Shown one piece after another: positions 15,637 through 25,431 of a stretch of 48,765 nt of DNA. Each line of letters starts with the position of its first letter. The first letter of the stretch is position 1. The stretch spans positions 1-48,765 of the forward strand of contig NZ_JPME01000039.1 in the NCBI RefSeq assembly GCF_000732605.1. The letters run 5' to 3'. Source of the stretch: Lacrimispora celerecrescens (GTDB lineage Bacteria > Bacillota > Clostridia > Lachnospirales > Lachnospiraceae). Under the pieces are notes generated by a model. The model was given only the letters and a program-made list of their open reading frames with translations. It was not told where the DNA came from and searched no databases. The position numbers were made by a program, and so were the translations under genes.

Positions 15637-16143
15637 AAAAACCGGCCAGCTTGTCCTTGAAAGAATTACTACTTCCTCTTCTCTTCCATTGAAATATATT
15701 TATGAATCTGTATTTGACGTTACCTTTTGAAGCCGTTACTTGTATTTTTTATATTTGCTTTTATAAATATTTCATTCTAAATATGTAACACTGTTTTAAT
15801 ATAGTACTACTTTAGATCACGCTCTATACCTTTGAAAGGTTTTGTCGTTTTTTCCATCACTATTGATGGTTTAAGCATGCAGTGAACTAAAAAAACGACA
15901 AAACTATATCACTTTGAATTTCCAATGATATTCAAAAAAAATGATGCATTTTTCTGCGCACTCCTCTACAATGCAGTCAAGGCTCAATTCAATACTGTTT
16001 TACTCATTACTACTTTGGCACATAAAGAACAGGACTATTCATTACCGTAGATATATCTACTTTAACAATAGCCCCGTCTTAAAATATTTTATACTTTTTT
16101 CATGATTCTTCATGACCTTAGAAACTGTAAAAATCAATGATAA
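15637..16143. other. Intergenic stretch, no gene; dispersed repeat in the middle
   Basis: No supportable coding region. The stretch contains dispersed-repeat copy 3 (15839-15975). The rest is AT-rich and without recognisable motifs. Confidence 0.5.
15839..15975. repeat. Dispersed intergenic repeat, copy 3 (hairpin form)
   Basis: A perfect 15-bp inverted repeat, GTTTTGTCGTTTTTT (15839-15853) and AAAAAACGACAAAAC (15890-15904), spans 66 bp. Its inner half and right flank match 8183-8235. The following part (CCAATGATATT, then AAAAATGATGCATTTTTCTG) matches the distal end of the copies at 16849 and 42690. Confidence 0.75.
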
Positions 16144-16592
16144 CTATTTTTTGTCTTCAAATACTATCCAAATTGGAAATTTATAAATTTCATTCCAATC
16201 TTTATCCCGATATGAGAATCCAAAATACATAGGCTCTTTAGATAAACTTTCAAAATCGTCTGATAAAACTGGAACATAGCTGACAAATCGCCCGCATATT
16301 CTTCTTTTGAATTATAAACAGTTGAAGTAATGGATGTTGCATTTGTATCAGTTGTTACGATATCAAAAATACGATACTTATTATCACTATTTTTCTCTGG
16401 CCTTTGAACAACAATTGCAGGTGTGGTTTGGCCGTTAATTGTAATATCTCTTCCCTCAATAAAACCTGGCACCATTATCTGATAATTTGTATCTCCCCAG
16501 TTAACAGCCTGATCTTCAGCGGCGCTTGCAGGAATAATCAACATACCAGCAAGTAATATTGTTGTAAATATAACCCTAAAAAACCCCTTCAT
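16144..16592 (-). pseudogene. Small secreted protein, frameshifted
   Basis: From ATG 16592 (AGGAGG upstream) the protein has a clear signal peptide (FFRVIFTTILLAGMLIIPASA, cleaved after ASA) and a beta-rich domain of about 80 residues. Near 16290 one base is missing: switching frame there replaces a nonsense-like tail with RFVSYVPVLSDDFESLSK, then EPMYFGFSYRDKDWNEIYKF, ending in FEDKK at TAG 16144. This restored end is far more protein-like, giving about 149 residues. I do not recognise the family. Flanked by dispersed repeats. Confidence 0.65.
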
Positions 16593-17008
16593 ACTTAAAC
16601 CTCCTTTTTTAAACATAATATCATAATAAATTTAATATACAATACTATTTTATTGAAATTTCTTGGCCAACGTTCTGATCTCAAGATGAAGGCGGCGCTG
16701 GCATTCTAGCTGTTGATCTTAATTTCAGTGTCGCATATAACATCAAGCAGTTTTGTCGTTTTTCAAATATCTACGACAAAACCCTCCTGGCCCAGTATTT
16801 ATAAGGACTCCCAGACTTCCAGAGTTTTGTCGAAAATTTTTTGGTTTTATTTACTACTGTTTTGTCGTCATCCATTCGCTGCAATTCATTACGTATACAA
16901 TATTAGCATTATCCTAGTCCAATGATATTTATAAAAAATGATGTACTTTTCCGCGCATTCCTTTACAATACGTACAAGGATCCATATTACTTAAATTGGC
17001 ATAATAAT
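16593..17008. other. Intergenic stretch with dispersed repeat, no gene seen
   Basis: Between the small secreted-protein gene and the end of the glycan gene run. No supportable gene. Most of it is made of dispersed-repeat sequence (16750-16990) with several TTTTGTCG motifs. No clear terminator for the long minus-strand gene run was found. Confidence 0.5.
16750..16990. repeat. Dispersed intergenic repeat, copy 4 (compound)
   Basis: GTTTTGTCGT (16750-16759) pairs with ACGACAAAAC (16783-16792). Two further TTTTGTCG motifs follow (about 16824 and 16860). From 16849 the sequence parallels copy 1: TTTACTACTGTTTTGTCGTC, CATTCG, CATTACGTATACAATATT, TAGTCCAATGATATTTATAA and AAAATGATGTA, then CGCGCATTCCTTTACAATAC. 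Confidence 0.75.
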
Positions 17009-18586
17009 TCATTCAAACGTCTCTACTGTAACTTCATTTGTAATAAACCGATATTTAAAACGTACTGCCATATTATCTTTCTCCGTGGTAAAATGTGCCT
17101 TATTGCCTGAGCCACTTCTGGGATATTTATCTTCCTGATAGGTAGCTGACAACGTTCCGTAAGTTGCTACCGAATAATCATAGGTCCCTGCAAACGGTAT
17201 AACCACAGACAATGTATAGGTGTTGTTACCTATGTAATACATCCGGGTCACTTCGCTGTTAGAATCGTTTTTTACTGCTCCCACATGAGACTGAAAACTT
17301 CCATATACCACTATTTTCTCCGGCAGCTTCATTCCGGTCCTTTCATCATAGACTTCACCGGCTCCATAGCGGATGAGCATCTCTGGATTGGCCGCTTTTT
17401 TTCTCAATTCATGATCAGTGGCCCATAACCGTTTCGCTGTCTCCTCCTGACTGAATCCCATGGGGCAATCGGAACTCTTCCGGTTTATCTGATAAAATTT
17501 CTGACTGTCCGGTTTCCCGTTGTCAGCTCTTATTCCTGTGACCGCCCCATCTCCAAGCATACGGCGAAATGGCAGTTCAAAGTAAGCATTGGGATTATTA
17601 ATCTCTGTCCATTTGTAAGTATACTCGAGAAAGTGATTTCGGCTCTCTTCTGACTGATTGGCAAACCAGGCAATCTGATCATATCCCCACCAATCCCTCC
17701 ATGCCAGCTCTTCTCTTGAATAGGAATCCCGGTCTTCCACCACTAAACCGCCCCAATTATCATACTCCATCAAATAAGGCATAGTGTCTGCAGACCAACC
17801 ATTGGGGTTTTCTCCCCCTTCACTGTAGCCCTCTCTCACCAGCACCAGCTTCTCTCCGGGTACTTCCAGAAGAGGAACTCTGGTAAATGGCATAGCGTGA
17901 TAATCAAACAGCAGCTTTCCACGGATATTTACGCCATGGGTATGGGCATCTAGAAGCACCTTGTGCCTTCTCCCATGTACTTTGGCATATTCCCGTATCA
18001 TGGCAAAAAGCTGCGCTGTCTTTTCCATACCCGGATCATGCGCTGTGTATAGATGCACCTGTCCCATATGCAAAGCTTCATATCCACAGTCAATATATCT
18101 GGTTGCACGGTAATAAAACCACATCTGCGCTTCCTGGCGGGAAAGATCCGGGATACCTCCATTTTTAGACGGATCTTCTCTGCGACTTATATAACCGGAG
18201 GATTCATCCGCAAACAATGCCTCCTGCAACCGAAAGGTTCTCTCTTCCGGCTTCATCCCAAAAGCTTTGAATACATAGTCCGGTATCCTGATCTCCTCCA
18301 TCCGCTCCACAATCCACTCAAACACGCAGGCCTGAAGAATAATCTCAGGATCCACAGCATGTACTTTTTCTGCCAGTTCTCTGGAAAGACGAAAATGCGC
18401 TTCGTCCTCCATTGGCATATACCATATGCCGGATGCCCTACCCAGAAATTTTACGCCCATCTCTTTGATAACGCGCAGATCATCGGTAAGGGTTTTACTT
18501 TCGAATAATCCTGCTGCAGTTACACAACGTGACAGATAGCTCTCCAGCACTTCCCTTGATATCGTTTCATAAAATACAAAATCCAT
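17009..18586 (-). CDS. Uncharacterised protein, possible TIM-barrel glycosidase, last gene of glycan operon
   Basis: I do not recognise a named family. The 525 residues have no signal peptide. The first 330 or so look like a TIM-barrel glycosidase: conserved-looking strand ends (VKFLGRASGIWYMP, ILQACVFEW, KVLLDAHTHG, PYLMEYDNWGG) and many exposed aromatics and acidic residues. The last 110 or so (from KIVVYGSFQSHVG) look like a beta-sandwich. It is on the same strand, 15 bases downstream of the M17 peptidase gene, at the end of the mannosidase gene set, so a cytoplasmic role in glycan breakdown is plausible. Function inferred only from context and fold-like features. Confidence 0.55.
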   Translation of the reverse strand: MDFVFYETISREVLESYLSRCVTAAGLFESKTLTDDLRVIKEMGVKFLGRASGIWYMPMEDEAHFRLSRELAEKVHAVDPEIILQACVFEWIVERMEEIRIPDYVFKAFGMKPEERTFRLQEALFADESSGYISRREDPSKNGGIPDLSRQEAQMWFYYRATRYIDCGYEALHMGQVHLYTAHDPGMEKTAQLFAMIREYAKVHGRRHKVLLDAHTHGVNIRGKLLFDYHAMPFTRVPLLEVPGEKLVLVREGYSEGGENPNGWSADTMPYLMEYDNWGGLVVEDRDSYSREELAWRDWWGYDQIAWFANQSEESRNHFLEYTYKWTEINNPNAYFELPFRRMLGDGAVTGIRADNGKPDSQKFYQINRKSSDCPMGFSQEETAKRLWATDHELRKKAANPEMLIRYGAGEVYDERTGMKLPEKIVVYGSFQSHVGAVKNDSNSEVTRMYYIGNNTYTLSVVIPFAGTYDYSVATYGTLSATYQEDKYPRSGSGNKAHFTTEKDNMAVRFKYRFITNEVTVETFE

Positions 18587-18601
18587 CTATCGTTTCCTTT
18601 C

Positions 18602-19963
18602 TCACTGTTTTTCCAGAAATTTCACTATAGTAATGATGCCGGCCCCGCTGGCCCCCTCCCTCATTTCCTCAGTTTCAGAGCGTATCACAGATGGTCCCAC
18701 CATATCCAGATGAATCCACCGGGTTCCCGGTTCCACAAACTTCTCCAGAAAGCAGGCCGCCACACTGGCTCCGGCGACTTTTCCCGGCGCATAATTGGCA
18801 AAGTCTGCGACTGAACTTCGCTCCAGAAGCTTATGATAACAGGAGTCCAGGGGAAGCCTCCAGAACTTCTCTTCTGACTCCCTGGCAGCCTTCAGCCAGT
18901 GATTCAACAAATCTTCATCATTTACAAATAACCCGGTAAATGAATCTCCCAGTGCGGTATGAACCGTATAGGTCAGCGTCGCCATATCAAGCACAAAAGC
19001 CGATTTTTGCTGCTGTGCATAGGTGATACCGTCACAGAGCACCAGCCGGCCTTCTGCATCCGTATTATAAATCTCAACAGTTTTTCCGGCCAGTGTCGTA
19101 ATTACGTCTCCCATTTTTACCGCATCGGAGCTGATGACATTTTCTGCCAAAGTTAAGATTACCATAAGATTCTTTTTTACTTTATTACGTACCAGGATTT
19201 CAAAAGCTTCAAGCACGCCTGCGGCTCCGCACATATCAAACTTCATGCCGGTCATACCCTCCATGGACTTTAAGTGGTATCCGCCGGAATCAAACATCAG
19301 GCCTTTTCCCACCAGCGCAATCCGTTCGCCTCCCGGCAGTCCTTCATACTGAAGAATCACCATGGCTGCCTCCCGGCTGCTTCCCTGGTTTACAGCCAGC
19401 AAACCACCGCAGTTCAATTCTTCCAGTTCCCGATTCCTTAATGTCTGGCAGAAAACGCCAAGGTTTTCTGCCAGATTTTCGGCATAGAGGACCAGATCCT
19501 CCGTATGCAGATAATTGTTCGGAAGATTCCCCAGAGTACGGGCATATCCCCTGCATTTACCCATGTTTTCCCCTCTGAAAAGAATCTGTTTCCACGTTTT
19601 ATCCGATATTCCTGTATATCTGTCTTCCCTTTCTTCAATAGTCCCATTGTTACCCACAACAAAGGTATAACAGGTTTCTCCATAATCAGCCAGGCCATCA
19701 CGGTTCTCATAAATTTCTTTGGGGCTCAGACCTTTTAATGCCTCTTTATGAAAGCAGTAAGCCCCATCATACAGGCCGCAGACTCCATGTTCTACGGCCT
19801 GTGTCAGTTCTTCCGTTGTGAATCCCAGCTGATCCAACCGAATCTGACAGTCACCTTCCCCTTTCTTTCCCAGCTTTCTGAAAAAAGAAAACAGTGATTC
19901 TCCATGTTCCGGACGTAAGTTCCTGCTTTCGGGGACAGGGCTGCGGGTGATTTGTATTCTCAT
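18602..19963 (-). CDS. Leucyl aminopeptidase family protein (M17)
   Basis: The 453-residue protein is an M17 dinuclear-metal aminopeptidase, a cytoplasmic enzyme removing N-terminal residues. Metal and active-site motifs are all seen: LVGKGLMFDSGGYHLK (Lys and Asp ligands), MKFDMCGAAGV, the signature NTDAEGRLVL, and a following Gly-rich helix. The N-terminal domain is shorter and diverged compared with PepA. Start ATG 19963 is preferred over GTG 19969, since AAGGAG lies 8 bases before the ATG. It is 16 bases downstream of the alpha-mannosidase gene. In this setting it may trim the peptide part of imported glycopeptides, which is inference. Confidence 0.88.
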   Translation of the reverse strand: MRIQITRSPVPESRNLRPEHGESLFSFFRKLGKKGEGDCQIRLDQLGFTTEELTQAVEHGVCGLYDGAYCFHKEALKGLSPKEIYENRDGLADYGETCYTFVVGNNGTIEEREDRYTGISDKTWKQILFRGENMGKCRGYARTLGNLPNNYLHTEDLVLYAENLAENLGVFCQTLRNRELEELNCGGLLAVNQGSSREAAMVILQYEGLPGGERIALVGKGLMFDSGGYHLKSMEGMTGMKFDMCGAAGVLEAFEILVRNKVKKNLMVILTLAENVISSDAVKMGDVITTLAGKTVEIYNTDAEGRLVLCDGITYAQQQKSAFVLDMATLTYTVHTALGDSFTGLFVNDEDLLNHWLKAARESEEKFWRLPLDSCYHKLLERSSVADFANYAPGKVAGASVAACFLEKFVEPGTRWIHLDMVGPSVIRSETEEMREGASGAGIITIVKFLEKQ

Positions 19964-19979
19964 GTTCACGGCTCCTTCT

Positions 19980-22900
19980 TTATTCCAGTTCCAGCAGCAA
20001 AGTCTTTATTTCATAAGGCTTCAGCGGTACTTGAATCTCTCCCGGGTTAAACATTGTCTCTTCTTCCATCAGATTACACTCACACCATTGTTTCACCGGC
20101 AGTATGCTGCTGATTTTCACATCACATCTTCTTCCTTCAAACTCATGGAAGCGAAGTATGATGCGTTCTCCGTTTTCTTCACGTTTCAGCGCATCTACAA
20201 CCAGATTCTCCTGATTAAATGAAATCCAGCTCTCACTTCCCAGTCTGTTTTGACCCGGCTTTCCGGTCAGCGGATTATTTAAATCAAATGCCTGCTGCTC
20301 AATGCCCGCCTGATACCATTCCTTATCATGAGGCAAAATTGCATACGTAAATTCATGGGTTCCAAGGTCTGCTGTATAATCTGGATCCACTGCAGATTTT
20401 AAAAGAGTCAAGCGGATGGTATCCTCTTTTACATCGTGGCCATACTTGCAGTCATTTAACACGGCCATTCCATAGCCGGTTTCCCAGATATCCACCCATT
20501 TGTGAGCTGCCACCTCAAACTTAGCAGCTTCCCAGGTTGTATTTCTGGTAATCGGCCTGCGGATATTTCCGTTTTGAATATCAAACCGGGCATCTACCGC
20601 ACGTACATCCACGGGAAAGCTGGCCTTTAACAACTTCTGACGCTCTTGCCAGTCTACGATCGTCTTAAAATCAATCCGCGGACTTTCTTCATACAGGCAC
20701 ATCGTCTGCCGAATCCGGGATTTATGATATAGCCAAGTAAACTCCACTTCCCAGCCCAGACTATGTTTTCTGGTATTGACTTCAATGCAGTTCTCCACTG
20801 TCTCTCTTTTTAAGTCAATGGTAGGCTCCAGTTCCCAGGCATCAAAACATCTGGGTTTGTCTTCAAACATCTGAAGCACGTTGGCGTATTTCCCTTCCGG
20901 AAGAACTTCCCGCTCTGCTTTTTTATCGAAGATACGGTTTAACTGACCCTTTTCATTCCAGGAAATCGTGTAAAATGGCGTATCAATCTGAGATGCTCCT
21001 ACCTTAGAATATGAAAGCTCCGCACCGGTATGCCCGGCTTTTGGGGGCACCAGGCGGAAAGCGTAAAATGAGAATGGCTGTAACTGGAAAACCCATATAA
21101 GCACCCCGTTTTCTTTCCAGACTGCTTTTACTTCCTGACCGTCTTCATCTATCACCATATACCCTTTATAATGAGAAAGCTCTGTATCGGTCATACGGAT
21201 AAGAGCTGCCCCGCTTCTCACCCAGTTCGAGTTATTGAACACCGTATAACATCCTGCTTCCGGTACATAAAGCGCCTGATTCACCGCTTCCATGGTTTCC
21301 TTTATCAGCTGCAGGGCCCGGCCGTATTCCACATGGCTGTCCTCATACACTTCTTTAATAGAAGAGCCTGGAAGAATATCGTGGAACTGATGGCACAGCA
21401 CAATTTTCCACGCTTTTAAAAGATTATTATAATCATAAGGTACTCCCGCAGTTACCCCGGCCAGTACGGAAAGCATCTCTGTATCACGAAGAAGATATTC
21501 CATTCTCCGGTTCATCTTCTTATTGTAGGCTTGGGAAGTATAGGTCCCCCTGTGAAACTCCAGATACAATTCGCCATCCCACACGGGAATATAGCCCTCC
21601 ATAGGATTTTCTTTCAATGTCCGGTTTAGACGGCGGAAATATTCCGTAGGCATCTCCATCTTAACATGGGGCAGGCCGGGAATCTTGCCGGCGGCTTCTG
21701 CCTGTTTTATCTGGGTTCTGGTAGGGCCGCCTCCCCCATCACCGAATCCAAAGGAAATCAGCAGATCTTTATTGGTATCCTTATTTTTATACTGCTCCCA
21801 CACACCCTTTATGGCGTCTGGACTGGTATTGCCATTATAGGTATAGTAGTCCTCTCCCGGATCTGTTGTTGTGATAAAATGGGCCGTCACTTCAGTTCCG
21901 TCCATTCCTTTCCAGCGGAAGGTATCATAAGGCAGACGATTGGTGTCGTTCCAACTTATTTTTGTGGTCATAAAGGTATCTATCCCAGATTTTTTTAAAA
22001 TTTGGGGCAGTGCCCAGGAGTATCCGAACACATCCGGGAGCCATAAGTATTCGCTTTCATAACTGAATTCCTGTCTAAAGAATTTTTTTCCAATAAGAAT
22101 CTGACGAATGATAGATTCTCCGGAAGCTAAGTTGCAGTCGCACTCCACCCACATGGCTCCGGAGGGTTCCCATCTCCCCTCTTTCACACGCTTTTGAATG
22201 TATGTATAAATATCAGGATAATCTTCCTTGATAAACTCGTATAACTGTGCCTGTGTCTGAAGAAACCGATATTCAGGATACTTCTCCATAAGCCGGTTCA
22301 CGGTAGAAAATGAGCGTGCAGCCTTTTCTCTTGTATGGCGCAGCCGCCACAGCCAGGCCACATCGATGTGCGTATGTCCGATCAGACTTACGTTCACGTC
22401 CGGCTTTCCCCTGCCATCCATCTTTGAGTCAAGAAACTGCCAAGCTATTTTCACAGTCTCATAAAATTCTTCACTTCCGGGCTCTGTAAAGTTAATCTTG
22501 GTAAAAGTATGGACCAGAATATTTAAGATCCATTCTTTATACTCATTTCCCACCGGCAGCAAGTCATATGTCTCAAGTGCCGCCTTTGCCAGATAATACA
22601 GATCATCTGTGGGATGATCAAGAATTCCTATCTGCACCCGGCGGATTTCCATCATCTTTTCCTCAGGAATTCCTCCGCCGCTTAGTCCCGACCACAGACG
22701 AAATTTTAACTCCTGGAAATTGCCATTTACTGCCGGCTCCAAAAACACTTCATGGTGATTTCCGTCCACTGCCTGATAAGGCTTTCCGTTTAAGTACAGT
22801 AAACTCTCGAAATCCCCGTTATTTCCTGTTCCGGTCCGGGCACCGAAGTCAAACAGTCCCAGTACCTCTTTATCGTTCCATTCCTGGGGAATCTCTACGT

Positions 22901-23111
22901 CAGCAGTCAGCCAGTTATAACGATCCCATCCCTTCCAGCAAAAACCGGTTTCCACCGGCTGTCCTGCCCCTTGGGGAATTCGGTTGCCTATTGTCCCATG
23001 ATCCTCCCATAATAACAACCCTTCCAGGTCTTTTCTGTCTCTATATCTAAGGCTTTCCAGCTCTTCTATGATATTTTTAATTCTGTCCCGATTGTGAAAA
23101 TCAAATGGCAT
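19980..23111 (-). CDS. Alpha-mannosidase, glycoside hydrolase family 38
   Basis: The 1043-residue protein has no signal peptide and should act in the cytoplasm on imported alpha-mannosides. GH38 marks: GHTHIDVAWLWRLRHTREKA (His and Asp zinc ligands, about 253-272), the nucleophile Asp in YLWLPDVFGYSWALPQ (about 365), and a zinc-ligand His near HDILPGSS. A helical middle domain follows, then C-terminal beta-sandwich domains. Length matches bacterial and vacuolar type enzymes (about 1000-1050). The ATG overlaps the end of the preceding GH4 gene by 11 bases with GGAGG inside that gene, so the two are translationally coupled. Confidence 0.95.
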   Translation of the reverse strand: MPFDFHNRDRIKNIIEELESLRYRDRKDLEGLLLWEDHGTIGNRIPQGAGQPVETGFCWKGWDRYNWLTADVEIPQEWNDKEVLGLFDFGARTGTGNNGDFESLLYLNGKPYQAVDGNHHEVFLEPAVNGNFQELKFRLWSGLSGGGIPEEKMMEIRRVQIGILDHPTDDLYYLAKAALETYDLLPVGNEYKEWILNILVHTFTKINFTEPGSEEFYETVKIAWQFLDSKMDGRGKPDVNVSLIGHTHIDVAWLWRLRHTREKAARSFSTVNRLMEKYPEYRFLQTQAQLYEFIKEDYPDIYTYIQKRVKEGRWEPSGAMWVECDCNLASGESIIRQILIGKKFFRQEFSYESEYLWLPDVFGYSWALPQILKKSGIDTFMTTKISWNDTNRLPYDTFRWKGMDGTEVTAHFITTTDPGEDYYTYNGNTSPDAIKGVWEQYKNKDTNKDLLISFGFGDGGGGPTRTQIKQAEAAGKIPGLPHVKMEMPTEYFRRLNRTLKENPMEGYIPVWDGELYLEFHRGTYTSQAYNKKMNRRMEYLLRDTEMLSVLAGVTAGVPYDYNNLLKAWKIVLCHQFHDILPGSSIKEVYEDSHVEYGRALQLIKETMEAVNQALYVPEAGCYTVFNNSNWVRSGAALIRMTDTELSHYKGYMVIDEDGQEVKAVWKENGVLIWVFQLQPFSFYAFRLVPPKAGHTGAELSYSKVGASQIDTPFYTISWNEKGQLNRIFDKKAEREVLPEGKYANVLQMFEDKPRCFDAWELEPTIDLKRETVENCIEVNTRKHSLGWEVEFTWLYHKSRIRQTMCLYEESPRIDFKTIVDWQERQKLLKASFPVDVRAVDARFDIQNGNIRRPITRNTTWEAAKFEVAAHKWVDIWETGYGMAVLNDCKYGHDVKEDTIRLTLLKSAVDPDYTADLGTHEFTYAILPHDKEWYQAGIEQQAFDLNNPLTGKPGQNRLGSESWISFNQENLVVDALKREENGERIILRFHEFEGRRCDVKISSILPVKQWCECNLMEEETMFNPGEIQVPLKPYEIKTLLLELE

Positions 23112-24465
23112 TTTTCATTCCTCCATACGCTTCATCGTATCTATCCACCAGCTGCTTTGCCAATGAATAGGAATTCACCAGAGGATGCAGCGTCAGCGCT
23201 CTTATGGCAGTTTCTCTTGATTGTGTTTTCACAGCTTCAATCGTAAGTTTCTCATACCACTTAATCAGGCGTATCAATAAATAACAGTCTTCCGGCACCT
23301 CTTCGATCTTAACCGGACAAATACCATCCTTGGATACCAGACAGGTGGTTTCAATCACGTCCTGATCTTCAAGCCCCGGAATGCTTCCGTTATTTTCGAT
23401 GGAAAGCACAAGATACTTTCCCTCTTCCCTCTGCATTCCCTCGATGCAGTCCAGCATAACACCGGCATACCCCATGCCCTCAGGAACCTCAAGCTGTCCC
23501 TTTTCAATCAGCGGCCGCTTTTCAAGACCGGTTTCGATGCTCATGTAGGAGTTTTCCCTGAGCTGCATATAATAAAGGAAAACCTGCAGCGCTCCTTCCG
23601 GATCCCCATCCATATCCATGGCTTGCAGCTCCTCCATCATCCTGATATTGACGGCTTCAATCGTCTTTCCTCTGGTTGCTCCCGATATTTTTATATTTTC
23701 AAGTGCCTTTTCCCTATGGTAGTAATAATATAGGTATTCATTGGGAAGGAATCCAATCGAACGCAGCTGTTCCGGATCAAAAATTGAAAATTCCTGTATA
23801 TGCTTTAAAAACCCGTCATCGGCCAGAAGCTCCGGCAGGATTTCTTCCCCTTTCTTTTTTACGCTGCGAATCCAGGAGAGATGATTCAATCCGAAAAATT
23901 CCACGTAAAGCTCATCATCCGTCACTTCCAGTGCCTTTGCCATGCGGAATTTTGTGCTGCTTGGAGCATCACAGATTCCGATGACCCTGGAATATCCGGC
24001 ACTATGCAGCGCCTGAGTTACCAGACCCGAGGGATTCGTAAAATTAAAAATCCACGCCTCAGGTGCGTGTCTTTTTATCATCTCGCAGTATTTCAACAAC
24101 ACCGGTATTGTTCGCACAGCCATGGAAAATCCCCCTGCTCCTGTGGTTTCCTGACCAATAACTCCCAGGTCCAGTGCGACTGTCTCATCGATTACCCGGG
24201 ATGAATCTCCACCCACACGAAGGGTCGTTACAATAAAGTCTGCCCCCCTTATAGCCTCCACCGGATCAGATACAGCCCATAACTTTAAATCTTTCTGTTC
24301 ACGATTTACCACATGCTTACAGAGCTTTTCAATAATTTTCTGCTTTTCCTCCTGGATGTCATAGAGAACAACTTCATCGATATTTAGATTTTTATAACGT
24401 TTTAAAAGACCATTTATAAAAATAACGGTACGTACGCCCGCTCCTCCAATCACTGCAATCTTCAT
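23101..24465 (-). CDS. Glycoside hydrolase family 4 (NAD- and Mn-dependent glycosidase)
   Basis: The 454-residue protein uses the unusual redox-elimination mechanism of GH4. The N-terminal Rossmann fold has KIAVIGGAGVRT; the metal/active-site regions include TTGAGGFSMAVRTIP, FNFTNPSGLVTQAL, ICDAPSS (the position of the metal-binding Cys) and FFGLNHLSWI. It most resembles the 6-phospho-beta-glucosidase branch, but true specificity cannot be read from sequence. Because a PfkB kinase gene precedes it, the substrate may be phosphorylated internally. Start ATG 24465 has AAGGAGG upstream and overlaps the kinase stop by four bases. Confidence 0.9.
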   Translation of the reverse strand: MKIAVIGGAGVRTVIFINGLLKRYKNLNIDEVVLYDIQEEKQKIIEKLCKHVVNREQKDLKLWAVSDPVEAIRGADFIVTTLRVGGDSSRVIDETVALDLGVIGQETTGAGGFSMAVRTIPVLLKYCEMIKRHAPEAWIFNFTNPSGLVTQALHSAGYSRVIGICDAPSSTKFRMAKALEVTDDELYVEFFGLNHLSWIRSVKKKGEEILPELLADDGFLKHIQEFSIFDPEQLRSIGFLPNEYLYYYYHREKALENIKISGATRGKTIEAVNIRMMEELQAMDMDGDPEGALQVFLYYMQLRENSYMSIETGLEKRPLIEKGQLEVPEGMGYAGVMLDCIEGMQREEGKYLVLSIENNGSIPGLEDQDVIETTCLVSKDGICPVKIEEVPEDCYLLIRLIKWYEKLTIEAVKTQSRETAIRALTLHPLVNSYSLAKQLVDRYDEAYGGMKNAI

Positions 24466-25413
24466 TTTGCCATCCTCCTTTCTTTATAAGTCTGAATAAA
24501 CTCCATAAGCCTGCTCTCTGTGGGAAACCCTGTGTTTCCTCCAAGTGCAGTAACTGACAAAGCACCGCAGCCATTCCCGCACCGCAGAGAATCCTCTGGT
24601 GATTTTCCTTTTAAAAATCCATACAGAAATCCCGCATTAAAGGAATCTCCGGCTCCGGTGGTATCTATTGTCTCCACCGTATAAGCGGCTGCCTCATAAA
24701 TATCTTTCCCTTTTACGGCAATGGAACCCTGTTTTCCCATTTTAATCACTGCCAGTCGGCAATACGCTGCAAAATCCAGCGCGGCCTCTCTGGCATCATC
24801 TTTCCGCCCGTAATGCCGTGCTTCTGTTTCATTCATAAACAGTACGTCAATATATGGAAACAACTGATAAATCTCCCGTTTCCATTCCCCTGTGGAATCC
24901 CAGCCTAAGTCAAAAGAAACCGTAGCCTGTGTCTCCTCTTTGATTCGCCGGAGGAATCTTAGATAAGAATCGTGATTTGCCGAACCCGCATATCCTGTCA
25001 CATGAATATGAGAAGCATCATTTACCTTCTCTACATCCACGGTATCAATATTAATTCTTTCATTCGTTCCGCGAAAGGTTAAAAAAGACCTGTCTTTTTC
25101 GTTTGTAAAGCTTAAAGAAATGCCTGTCTTTTGTGTTTTGCTTGTTCGGAGAAGGGAATCGTCTATATTATTTTCCCGAAATATCTTTCGGATGAACGTT
25201 CCATAGAAATCATCCCCCACCTCCCCCTGGAACACGGGATGCAGCCCCAGTTACCCACACCCAATGCAAACAGGCGCCTCCGCCGCCTACAAAAGTCTCC
25301 ATAACCGGAACCTCGTTCTCCTGTCCCGGCTCAGGGAACTTTTCTACATCAGGTATTACAATATCAATATTTACATCACCGTAAACGTATAAATCCCATC
25401 TTTTTTTGTTCAT
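24462..25413 (-). pseudogene. PfkB-family carbohydrate kinase, broken by two single-base losses
   Basis: Reading from ATG 25413 (AAGGAG upstream) gives the PfkB N-terminus (DLYVYGDVNIDIVIPDV...ETFVGGGGACL). Adding one base near 25266 and one near 25251 joins it to LGLHPVFQGEVGDDFYG and the rest of the kinase, giving 317 residues. The C-terminal signature DTTGAGDSFNAGFLYG with catalytic Asp is intact. PfkB kinases phosphorylate sugars or nucleosides; the sugar here is unknown but mannose-related given the neighbours. Without the two bases, translation stops after about 67 codons. A second frame could start internally at 25235, but it would lack the substrate-binding half. Confidence 0.85.
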
Positions 25414-25431
25414 TCTCACTCCTTGGGATAC

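Noticed and set aside
15839-15904. Terminator for the tetR gene
   Set aside because: The hairpin arms are AT-rich and belong to the dispersed repeat family. A much better terminator lies at 15593-15636.
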